From an uncultured Eubacteriales bacterium (lineage in GTDB: Bacteria; Bacillota; Clostridia; Oscillospirales; Acutalibacteraceae): 64,000 bases of DNA. Below, one piece after another: positions 45,051 to 52,497 of this stretch (position 1 is the stretch's first letter; each line of letters opens with the position of its first letter). The stretch spans positions 186,001-250,000 of the forward strand of contig CAKTVV010000001.1 of assembly GCA_934630515.1 (NCBI GenBank), read 5' to 3'. The notes below the pieces were generated by a model. The model was not told where the DNA came from and searched no databases. It worked only from the letters and a program-made list of their open reading frames with translations. Both the position numbers and the translations under genes were made by a program.

Positions 45051-47252
45051 TCAGCCACGATCGTTATGATCCCGACGGGGACCACGACCGCCCTCCCGAC
45101 GGAAGCCACCCTCCCGGCGAGGTGCCGGAGCGGTTGCATAATCCTCAGGGTTCAGACCCTCCATCTTGATGATGGCGTCCTTGCGGGACAGGTTGATACG
45201 ACCCTGCTCGTCGATCTCGGTAACCATGACAGCGATGGTGTCGCCCACGGCGACCACATCCTCCACACGCTCCACACGCTTGAGATCCAGCTTGGACACA
45301 TGCACCAGACCCTCCTTACCGGGGGCGATCTCCACGAACGCACCGAAGGTCATCAAGCGGGTAACCTTGCCCTTGTAGATGGCGCCGATCTCCGGATCCT
45401 TGGCGATGGTCTCGATGACCTGCAGCGCCCGGCGCGCATCGTCAATATCGGTGGACAGGATGGTGATGGTGCCGTCCTCTTCCACGTTGACGGTGCAGTT
45501 GCACTCGGACTGGATCTGCTGGATCACCTTGCCGCCCTTACCGATCACGCCGCCGATCTTGTCGGTGTCGATCTTGGTGCTGAGCATCTTGGGGGCATAC
45601 TTGGACAGCTCCGGACGCACCTCGGGGATGGCCTTGAGCATGACCTCGTCCAGGATCTTGCAGCGGGCGGTATAGGTCTTGTCCAGTGCCTCCCGAATGA
45701 TGGCGGGGGTCAGACCGTGTACCTTCAGATCCATCTGGATAGCGGTGATACCCTTTTTGGTGCCGCCCACCTTAAAGTCCATATCGCCGAAGAAGTCCTC
45801 CAGACCCTGAATATCCACCATGGTCATGAACCGGTCGCCCTCGGAGATCAGACCGCAGGAGATACCGGCAACCGGCGCCTTGATGGGCACGCCTGCCGCC
45901 ATGAGCGCCAGCGTAGAGCCGCAGATCGACGCCTGAGAGGTGGAGCCGTTGGAGGACAGCACCTCGCTGACCAGACGCATGGTGTAGGGGAACTCCTCCA
46001 CCGAGGGGATCACCGGCAGCAGCGCCCGCTCCGCCAGTGCGCCGTGTCCGATCTCCCGGCGGCCGGGACCACGGGAGGGCTTCGTCTCGCCCACGGAGTA
46101 GGAGGGAAAGTTATAGTGATGGATATACCGCTTCTCGGTCTGATCATCCAGCCCGTCCAGCGGCTGGGCGTCCTTGCTGCCGCCCAGCGTCACGGTGGTC
46201 AGCACCTGCGTCTGTCCACGGGTGAACATACCGCTGCCATGGGCACGGGGCAGCAGATCCACCTGCGCATTCAGCGGGCGCATATCGTTGATGCCGCGGC
46301 CGTCCACCCGCTTGCCGTCATCCAGCAGCCACCGGCGCACCACGAACTTCTGCAGCTTGTACAGGCACTCGTCGATCTTCTCCACGCAGTCGGCGTATTC
46401 CTCGTCGAACCGGGCGTGAACCTCCTCGTAGACGGGCTTGAGCCGCTCGTCCCGCACCCGCTTATCGTCGGTATCCAGTGCAAAGCGCACCTTTTCGATG
46501 GCAAACTCCTTGATCGCCTCGAACATAGCCGGATCGGGATCGTTGGAGGTGAAAGCGAATTTCTCCTTGCCGATCTCCTTGACGATGCCGTTGATGAACT
46601 CCACGATCTGCTGGTTCGCCTGATGTCCCGCCATGATGGCGTCGAACATGGTGTCATTGTCGATCTCGTTGGCGCCCGCCTCAATCATCGCCACCAGATC
46701 TGCCGTAGAAGCCACGGTCACATGCATCTGGGACTTCTTTTCCTGCTCGGCGGTGGGGTTGATGACGAACTGACCGTCCACCAGACCCACGACCACGCCC
46801 GAAATGGGGCCGTCCCACGGGATATCGGAAATGGCGATCGCCGTGGAAGCGCCGATCATAGCGGTGGTCTCCGGCTGGCAGTCGGGATCCACGCTCATCA
46901 CCGTGCACACCACGGTCACATCGTTGCGCATATCCTTGGGGAACAGCGGGCGGATGGGACGGTCGATCACACGGGAGGTGAGGATCGCCTTCTCGCTGGG
47001 ACGGTTCTCCCGGCGCTGGAAGGAGCCGGGGATCTTGCCCACAGAGTACATTTTTTCCTCATAATCCACACTCATGGGGAAAAAGTCCACGCCCTCACGG
47101 GGCTTGGCGGAAGCGGTGACGGTGCAGAGAATGACCGTCTCGCCATACCGCACCAGGCAGGAGCCGTTTGCCAGCTGCGCCATCTTGCCGGTCTCGATCA
47201 CCAGCGGGCGTCCGGCCAGCGTAGTCTCGAATGTACGGAAATTGTCAAACAT
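45051..47252 (-). CDS. pnp: Polynucleotide phosphorylase
   Basis: A 733-residue PNPase, a 3'-5' phosphorolytic exoribonuclease of RNA decay. Two RNase PH domains are visible (ASAKPREGVDFFPMSVDYEE in the first; HGSGMFTRGQTQVLTTVTLG and PSYSVGETKPSRGPGRREIGHG in the second), with an all-alpha linker between, then KH (GGVIGKGGKVIQQIQ) and S1 (GKVTRLMTFGAFVEIAPGKE) domains. The C-terminal tail RREGGFRREGGRGPRRDHND is a basic RGG-like extension. ATG 47252 is the family start. It follows rpsO with a structured 200-base intergenic region. Confidence 0.96.
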   Translation of the reverse strand: MFDNFRTFETTLAGRPLVIETGKMAQLANGSCLVRYGETVILCTVTASAKPREGVDFFPMSVDYEEKMYSVGKIPGSFQRRENRPSEKAILTSRVIDRPIRPLFPKDMRNDVTVVCTVMSVDPDCQPETTAMIGASTAIAISDIPWDGPISGVVVGLVDGQFVINPTAEQEKKSQMHVTVASTADLVAMIEAGANEIDNDTMFDAIMAGHQANQQIVEFINGIVKEIGKEKFAFTSNDPDPAMFEAIKEFAIEKVRFALDTDDKRVRDERLKPVYEEVHARFDEEYADCVEKIDECLYKLQKFVVRRWLLDDGKRVDGRGINDMRPLNAQVDLLPRAHGSGMFTRGQTQVLTTVTLGGSKDAQPLDGLDDQTEKRYIHHYNFPSYSVGETKPSRGPGRREIGHGALAERALLPVIPSVEEFPYTMRLVSEVLSSNGSTSQASICGSTLALMAAGVPIKAPVAGISCGLISEGDRFMTMVDIQGLEDFFGDMDFKVGGTKKGITAIQMDLKVHGLTPAIIREALDKTYTARCKILDEVMLKAIPEVRPELSKYAPKMLSTKIDTDKIGGVIGKGGKVIQQIQSECNCTVNVEEDGTITILSTDIDDARRALQVIETIAKDPEIGAIYKGKVTRLMTFGAFVEIAPGKEGLVHVSKLDLKRVERVEDVVAVGDTIAVMVTEIDEQGRINLSRKDAIIKMEGLNPEDYATAPAPRREGGFRREGGRGPRRDHNDRG

Positions 47253-47290
47253 ACGGGTTTACCTCCAAACATAAATTTTTATATTTCCAT

Positions 47291-47381
47291 GCAGGAGGCT
47301 CCGGTTTTTAGCAAGAAAACCAACGCCGGCGGCTGTTCCCGGCGCTCGTTTCACTGCTAAAAGACCCGCAGGGGCTCCTGC
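47291..47381 (-). promoter_or_regulatory. Long imperfect stem between rpsO and pnp
   Basis: Arms GCAGGAG/CTCCTGC (47291-47297, 47375-47381) and TTTTTAGCA/TGCTAAAAG (47305-47313, 47355-47363) frame an inner GC-rich hairpin. A double-stranded region just upstream of pnp recalls the RNase III-cleaved stem controlling pnp in enterobacteria. Function here is inference. Confidence 0.55.
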
Positions 47382-47420
47382 AAACGGACAGAGAATAAGA
47401 AAGCAAGAGAGCAATACGAG

Positions 47421-47445
47421 GCAGGCGGGAACGTCCCGCCTGCCC
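47421..47445 (-). terminator. Hairpin directly after rpsO
   Basis: An 11-bp perfect stem (GGCAGGCGGGA with its complement, 3-base loop) lies 12 bases after the rpsO stop. There is no T-run on the minus strand, so it more likely stabilises the rpsO mRNA end or causes partial termination than stops transcription. Confidence 0.6.
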
Positions 47446-47456
47446 CTGTGCAGCTC

Positions 47457-47723
47457 TTATTTCCGCAGGCCCAGCTTTTCGATCAGGGCACGGTACCGGA
47501 CGATGTCCTTCTTCATCAGGTAGTTCTGCAGATTGCGGCGGCGACCGACCATCTTCAGCATACCCCGACGGCTGTGATGATCCTTCGGATGAGCCTTCAG
47601 GTGCTCGTTCAGGTCGTTGATCCGCTTGGTCAGAACAGCGATCTGCACCTCGGGAGAACCGGTATCTCCCTCATGCGTCGCATATTCCTGCATAACAGCG
47701 TTTTTCTCTTCTTTCAGCATCAT
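47457..47723 (-). CDS. rpsO: 30S ribosomal protein S15
   Basis: An 88-residue S15, which binds 16S rRNA early in small-subunit assembly. The family signature region THEGDTGSPEVQIAVLTKRI and the rRNA-binding HPKDHHSRRGMLKMVGRRR are intact. Two successive ATGs occur (47723 and 47720); the second may be the true start, as S15 usually has 88-89 residues after counting. GAGGTG lies upstream. S15 often represses its own mRNA by binding the leader; a 130-base leader is present but I could not assign a known S15 site. Confidence 0.96.
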   Translation of the reverse strand: MMLKEEKNAVMQEYATHEGDTGSPEVQIAVLTKRINDLNEHLKAHPKDHHSRRGMLKMVGRRRNLQNYLMKKDIVRYRALIEKLGLRK

Positions 47724-47850
47724 AAGTCTACACCTCTTTCAAATATTTCCGTGAGACCCAGAAACGGGAAACGGTGCTCCCCCACAGGGGCGTACTCCGC
47801 AGATCCGGGTGACCGGAGCGCTGCACGGAGAGACCGCACAGACAATATGT

Positions 47851-47879
47851 ACTATACCACACTTTGTCCGGTTTGTAAA
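47851..47879 (-). promoter_or_regulatory. Promoter of rpsO-pnp
   Basis: Minus-strand TTTACA (47874-47879), 17-base spacer, TATAGT (47851-47856). The leader to rpsO is about 120 bases. Confidence 0.75.
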
Positions 47880-47917
47880 GAGCTTTTTGCGTTTTTGACC
47901 ACACTTTTTTATGCCCA

Positions 47918-47946
47918 TTGAAAGCCGCCCCATAATATGATAGTAT
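47918..47946 (+). promoter_or_regulatory. Promoter of the ATPase-HNH island
   Basis: TTGAAA (47918-47923), 17-base spacer, TAGTAT (47941-47946). The leader is about 40 bases with AGGAGGAGG. Confidence 0.55.
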
Positions 47947-47993
47947 TTAGAAAAATAACTGCCGGCAGCGGCACCCGTCAGGAGGAGGATCCC

Positions 47994-49814
47994 ATGCACA
48001 TAACCGAAATTGAAATCTCCCGCTACAAATCCATTCAGGAGCCCGTTTCGATCCGCTTTTTCGACTCACTCCCCACCGTTTTGATCGGCAAAAACGGCAG
48101 CGGCAAGACCAATATACTGGAGGCGCTGGAGCGCATCGCTTCAGCGCAAGACGGCTATGGGGGCGGCGGGCAAACGCCGCCGGACTATCGCATCCATTTA
48201 GAGCTTACGCCGGAGGAGCTTGTCCGGCTTTGCCCGGGCGAGCAGCCGGAGACGCCCTGCCGGATCACCGTCATCCCCGATGCGCAGGGGCGGATCGCCC
48301 AGCTGGAATCGGCGTATCTGGTTCCGAGGCTCCGCAGCGAGATCGACGCTATGCGCAGCACCGCAAAGCACTTACAGGCTGCGCTGAGCACCTATCGGCA
48401 GCAGCTGGAGCAGATCACCTATGATCCCGATGCGCTCTCCTCTTTCCACAGCTTTCAGCTTGTATCCACCAATTTTGACTGGCTGCAGCAAAACGTAAGC
48501 GGAATTATCGAAGAAGCGGAAAGGCTCGCCGATACGCTTTTGCAGCGATGCAGAGCCCCGGAGGATCGTCTTGATCTTTTGCCGATCCCCCTTTCCCCAC
48601 GTCTGATGCCTTTTCTTGACCGCCTTTTATCCAGAGATACGGAAATGTCCTTTCAGCTGGCATACGTCCCGCCGCATTTGGCGCCGTTTGAGGCTCCGTA
48701 TATCACCATAAATGAGCCGGCACTCAAGGAGGAGATCGATCGGATCAACCAAGAGACCCGCCGGACCTGCGAAAGCATCCACCGGCTGCTGACCCGGATC
48801 AACGACTACACCGGACGTCTGCTGGCAGCACCGAACGCCGACCCCACCCTTCTGCGATCCGGGGACAGCCCTTTTTATTGGTTGATCCACGAGCTCCAGA
48901 CCTGCGTCAGCGGCAAATGCTCGTTCCTGCGCAATGAAAGCACCGCCGTTCTTTTCACGGACGGTGAGACCGCTCCGGCAGCGTATCGCAGCGATAAGTC
49001 ACGGATCATTTGGGAGACCTATCTGCAAAAGGTGTATGACGGGGACGACCAGGAGACGCTGCTGCAGCAAATACAAGGGAGACAGGGGCTTTCGCTCTCC
49101 GAGGACGCCCGGCAGGCATTTGAGCAGTATCTCAACAGCAGCATGCCCGCCTTTGAGCAGGGGATGTATGACCGCATATCCGTCGAGCAGACGAATGAGG
49201 GCGCTCCCGTCATCCGTCTGCAGGAGCGCTCCGGCGAATCGGTTGCGCTGGATGCCACCAGCGCCGGACGCCGGTGGTATTTCACCTATTATTTCATCAA
49301 AAACACCCTGCAGCCGGGGGATTGGTTCCTCATCGATGAGCCCGCCGCCCTGCTCCATCCATCGGCACAGCAGGAGGTGCAAAGGGAGCTGCTGGCACTC
49401 GCCGAAAGCGGCGTGCGGGTCCTGTATTCCACCCACAGCCCCTACCTGATCCCGCATAATTGGAAAACGGTGCAATGCGTCATTATGGGAGAAACGGGTA
49501 CAGCTGTACCCCCGGCTTCCACGCAAGAGGAATATTACAAAAAAGCCAAGGAGATCACCGGCAACGATGTCTTTTGTCTGCAGGCGCTGGTGGAAAAATA
49601 TTTTCGGAGCGACAAGAATGCGGTTGCCAACCGTTGCTATGCCGCCATTCGTGAGGCAGATTCTTCGATTCCCGACGCTGCTGAAAAGCTGCAGCTCTCC
49701 GAGGGTACCATCCGCTCATGGGGGAAGCACAGCGGCAGTTCCCGCTCTCCAAAATTTGAAAATATTCTCTTAGTGGCAGCCCTGACGGGAAAGGACATAA
49801 ACGAGCTGATCTGA
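47994..49814 (+). CDS. SMC/RecF-like AAA ATPase with C-terminal HTH-like segment
   Basis: A 606-residue ATPase. Walker A is LIGKNGSGKTNILEAL near residue 32; the signature-like region is LDATSAGRRWYF near 425, and Walker B is WFLIDEPAALLHPSAQQE near 450, followed by VLYSTHSPYLIP. About 350 residues between hold two predicted coiled-coil stretches (SEIDAMRSTAKHLQAAL, EEIDRINQETRRTCES), as in OLD/RecF/SMC-like proteins. No TOPRIM nuclease domain was seen. The end (LQLSEGTIRSWGKHSG, ALTGKDINELI) resembles an XRE-type helix-turn-helix. ATG 47994 follows AGGAGG. Lower G+C than neighbours. With the HNH gene downstream it resembles PtuA of Septu (inference). Confidence 0.8.
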   Translation: MHITEIEISRYKSIQEPVSIRFFDSLPTVLIGKNGSGKTNILEALERIASAQDGYGGGGQTPPDYRIHLELTPEELVRLCPGEQPETPCRITVIPDAQGRIAQLESAYLVPRLRSEIDAMRSTAKHLQAALSTYRQQLEQITYDPDALSSFHSFQLVSTNFDWLQQNVSGIIEEAERLADTLLQRCRAPEDRLDLLPIPLSPRLMPFLDRLLSRDTEMSFQLAYVPPHLAPFEAPYITINEPALKEEIDRINQETRRTCESIHRLLTRINDYTGRLLAAPNADPTLLRSGDSPFYWLIHELQTCVSGKCSFLRNESTAVLFTDGETAPAAYRSDKSRIIWETYLQKVYDGDDQETLLQQIQGRQGLSLSEDARQAFEQYLNSSMPAFEQGMYDRISVEQTNEGAPVIRLQERSGESVALDATSAGRRWYFTYYFIKNTLQPGDWFLIDEPAALLHPSAQQEVQRELLALAESGVRVLYSTHSPYLIPHNWKTVQCVIMGETGTAVPPASTQEEYYKKAKEITGNDVFCLQALVEKYFRSDKNAVANRCYAAIREADSSIPDAAEKLQLSEGTIRSWGKHSGSSRSPKFENILLVAALTGKDINELI

Positions 49815-49898
49815 CCCTGTGGGGTACTCCTGTACTCTTTCCGAGCCTCCTGTGTCTCTGTATAATGAGATCAGACACACAGAAAGGAGGTACTCAAT

Positions 49899-50231
49899 AT
49901 GTCAAAGTATACGGTCATGGAATTGTGGAGCCGCTTTTTCGGGACAAAGCAGGAGGTGTACGATTATGCGGGGCGGCGGATAAAACGATCCGCCTGCGGT
50001 AATCCGAGCGATCCCTGTCACCCCACGCTCGATCACATCCGTCCGCTGTCCCGCAGCGGGTGCGACGCTCCCGGCAACCTGATCATTTGCCATCGTGATA
50101 CCAACGCCGAAAAAGCAGACCACTTCCCCCACTGGAGAGCCAACGGCGTCGCATTCCACGCCTGTCGAATCAGAGGCAGCCGCACAAGCTACAGGATCGT
50201 CCGGGATCAAGCCCCCCACGCACACACTTGA
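49899..50231 (+). CDS. Small HNH endonuclease
   Basis: A 110-residue HNH nuclease. The catalytic core CHPTLDHIRPLSRSG (D45-H46), GNLIICHRDTNAEKAD (N60, N69, K72) is a clear HNH pattern; two more cysteines (C33, C40) precede it but no full zinc knuckle is evident. The N-terminal MSKYTVMELWSRFFGTKQEV forms a short helical region. It starts 84 bases after the ATPase with AAAGGAGG and a possible private -10 (TATAAT at 49861-49866). It is far smaller than typical PtuB. It probably acts as the effector of the pair, but an independent nuclease cannot be excluded. Confidence 0.82.
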   Translation: MSKYTVMELWSRFFGTKQEVYDYAGRRIKRSACGNPSDPCHPTLDHIRPLSRSGCDAPGNLIICHRDTNAEKADHFPHWRANGVAFHACRIRGSRTSYRIVRDQAPHAHT

Positions 50232-50278
50232 CCCATAGCCGCAGCGAAGCACAACGCCCGCTGTTCCGCCAAACCAAT

Positions 50279-50323
50279 AGGAGCGTACCCCTCTGAAGCT
50301 CGGAGGGGTACGCTCCTTTATTG
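50279..50323 (+). terminator. Terminator of the ATPase-HNH island
   Basis: A 15-bp perfect stem (AGGAGCGTACCCCTC with its complement) and 9-base loop are followed by TTTATT on the plus strand, 47 bases after the HNH stop. The 170 bases to the next gene show no supportable gene. Confidence 0.92.
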
Positions 50324-50492
50324 TGCCGACAGGCATTTTTCGTTTCGGCAAGGAGGTCCGTCCGCCGCTTCGCCTATACCGGCGATGGCGCCGTGGACAG
50401 CGCCGGCGGTCATGCGCAATATCCACCCGATCGCCAGCCGCCGTCCTCGCCCGGCAGCTTACAGGAAAAACAGCGGATTCGTTCCCATTTCG

Positions 50493-52415
50493 TCATTTCT
50501 TGTCCTCCGCTGTATTCATCAGACCCCGGCAGATTCCTTTATCGTACAGCAGCTTCATAAACAGACCGCCCTGCACCGACCGGTGCTGGAAGTGGATCTG
50601 CATCGATGTAACGCTGGAATACAGATCCGTCATCGGCACCCGGGAGGGGGACAGACGATAGGCCCGCTCGATCGCCGCCACGATCTTGCCAAAGAAGGCG
50701 GCATCCTCCGTCAGCGTTGCCGTCCAGACCATCCAGTCGGACTTGGTATAGTCGGAGCGGTCGTCCAGCGGCAAGCCATAGGGGTTCATATGCCGCCGGT
50801 AGCCCTCCGTTTCCTGCCGCCACATAGTCGGTTCAAACAGCCCCAGTTCAAAGACCCGATCCCAGACCGCATTATATTTCATGCTGAAGGAACCGGGACG
50901 ATCAAACGCCAGTCGATAGGTGCCGTCCTCGTTGGCGGCATTCTCCCGCCAGAACGCCGCCATCGACCGGGCGGCAGCATGACAGCGTCCGCCACGCCCG
51001 GCGTCCTCCATCCGGTCGCATACATATCCGTAGGCATCCAGCGCCATTATGGATTTCAGCGCCAGATTGCAGTTGCGTGCCAGATGGCCCATAAAATCAT
51101 CGGTGCACAGCTGCCCATCCGGGTCTGCGCCGAAGTCCATCAGATAGTCCGCCCACTGATCCAGCAGCGCCTTATGCTCCCCGACAAATGCCCGATCCGG
51201 CAGCACGGAAAACAGCGCCGCCGTCAGCAGCAGCATATTCCCGCACTCCTCAATAGGCATCTGCCGCTCCGGCATGGTGCCGTTGCTGTATACCTGCCCG
51301 TTAAGAATGGGATAGGTGCCCACATCATGGGGGGCAAAGGGAAACGGCCAGCGCTCGTTGGCGGCAAACCGGAACACCGGGCGCAGCATGCCCTCAATCA
51401 GCGCCGGATTGTACAGCAAAAACACCGGCATGGAGGGGTAGCTGATATCCACCGTAGCGGCGCAGCCATTGGAGAGGCACTCCTTTGAGATATACAGCAG
51501 CTCGCCGTTTTTATCCACCACCAGCTTGTGCGCCGCCATGATCTGCCGGAATGAAAGCGTCAGCAGCCGGGCATAATGCTCCCCGCCGGACGTCTGCGCC
51601 TCCCGCCAAAGCGTCGCATGGAACGCCTGACACCGTGCCAGCGTGTCCGTATAGTCCGCTGCCGCCTCCTCGATGAGTGCGGGCAGCGCCGCCCCCTCGG
51701 TCTTCCAGTAGGCAGGCAGATGATCGTTAAAATACTTGATGGACGCCACATCGTCATAAGCGATCAGAAACAGCTGCGGCTCATCCGGCTGCAGCGCCGC
51801 CTCCGCCCGCAGGAACATCCAGTCCCCGATCCGCTTGGAGGATACGCTGCCGCCCCGGAGCGCCAGGTACACATAGCCCCAGTCGATGCTGATATCGTCG
51901 CCGGAGCAGCCCAGCACATTCTGCTCAATGCCGCCCATGCGCATGGCACACAGATCGCCGCCCAGCGGCACCGCCTCTGCGCAGACGCAGTTTTGCAGCT
52001 TTTTGGATACACAAAAATCCTCCGCCGCCAGCAGCCGCACCTTCGTCCGATGGAGCTTATCGTCCGCCGCATGGGCAGTCATTTCAATATAGGATACCGG
52101 GCGGGACAGCAGGTGCAGATCCTCCGGCAGCACCGGCGTGGTGAATCGCACCGTCAGCTGCACACCCGCCGCCTCAAACACATAGGTCGTGGAGAGAGTC
52201 TCCACGGTCACTGACACCTGCTCCATATGCCTTTCATCCGCAGCCTTGCCCATAAAATGATAGGAAACGCCGTCAATTTCCGCCACCCCGATCATCCGGG
52301 TGGGGATCCCGTTCCACAGCTGCGTATCGCTCTCATACAGCCGATCTGTCATAGACCATATGCTGAAATACGGATCCACTGTGATCAGCGGGTAAGCAGG
52401 CGCTCGAAAACTCAT
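50493..52415 (-). CDS. Glutaminase-family (DUF4965/DUF5127-type) protein
   Basis: A 640-residue protein of the family named after fungal glutaminase GtaA, also common in gut bacterial glycan loci. An N-terminal beta-domain (SFRAPAYPLITVDPYFSIWS) is followed by an (alpha/alpha) toroid with SYPSMPVFLLYNPALIEGML, WPFPFAPHDVGTYPILNGQ and MPIEECGNMLLLTAAL. No signal peptide, so cytoplasmic. The fold resembles glycoside hydrolase toroids, so glycosidase activity is at least as likely as glutaminase; that is inference. ATG 52415 follows AAGGAG; a TTG six codons earlier is not favoured. It is the last gene of the uptake locus. Confidence 0.8.
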   Translation of the reverse strand: MSFRAPAYPLITVDPYFSIWSMTDRLYESDTQLWNGIPTRMIGVAEIDGVSYHFMGKAADERHMEQVSVTVETLSTTYVFEAAGVQLTVRFTTPVLPEDLHLLSRPVSYIEMTAHAADDKLHRTKVRLLAAEDFCVSKKLQNCVCAEAVPLGGDLCAMRMGGIEQNVLGCSGDDISIDWGYVYLALRGGSVSSKRIGDWMFLRAEAALQPDEPQLFLIAYDDVASIKYFNDHLPAYWKTEGAALPALIEEAAADYTDTLARCQAFHATLWREAQTSGGEHYARLLTLSFRQIMAAHKLVVDKNGELLYISKECLSNGCAATVDISYPSMPVFLLYNPALIEGMLRPVFRFAANERWPFPFAPHDVGTYPILNGQVYSNGTMPERQMPIEECGNMLLLTAALFSVLPDRAFVGEHKALLDQWADYLMDFGADPDGQLCTDDFMGHLARNCNLALKSIMALDAYGYVCDRMEDAGRGGRCHAAARSMAAFWRENAANEDGTYRLAFDRPGSFSMKYNAVWDRVFELGLFEPTMWRQETEGYRRHMNPYGLPLDDRSDYTKSDWMVWTATLTEDAAFFGKIVAAIERAYRLSPSRVPMTDLYSSVTSMQIHFQHRSVQGGLFMKLLYDKGICRGLMNTAEDKK

Positions 52416-52437
52416 ACTTGTAAACTCCTTCAAAAGC

Positions 52438-52486
52438 GCTGTACGCTGTCCCGGCGCAACCCGCCGGTTGCGCCGGGAACCGTACA
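52438..52486 (-). terminator. Nested hairpin between surface protein and DUF4965 genes
   Basis: An outer GCTGTACG/CGTACAGC stem encloses a 12-bp GC-rich hairpin. On the minus strand only GCGCTTTTG follows. It may act as a partial terminator that lowers expression of the downstream gene. Confidence 0.5.
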
Positions 52487-52497
52487 GCCGTCACATG

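Noticed and set aside
47994..49814. Gabija-type (GajA) or OLD nuclease
   Set aside because: No TOPRIM domain is visible after the ATPase and no UvrD-like helicase partner follows.
50321..50492. Short frames between the HNH terminator and the DUF4965 gene
   Set aside because: Frames are interrupted, lack good starts and resemble no family; treated as intergenic.
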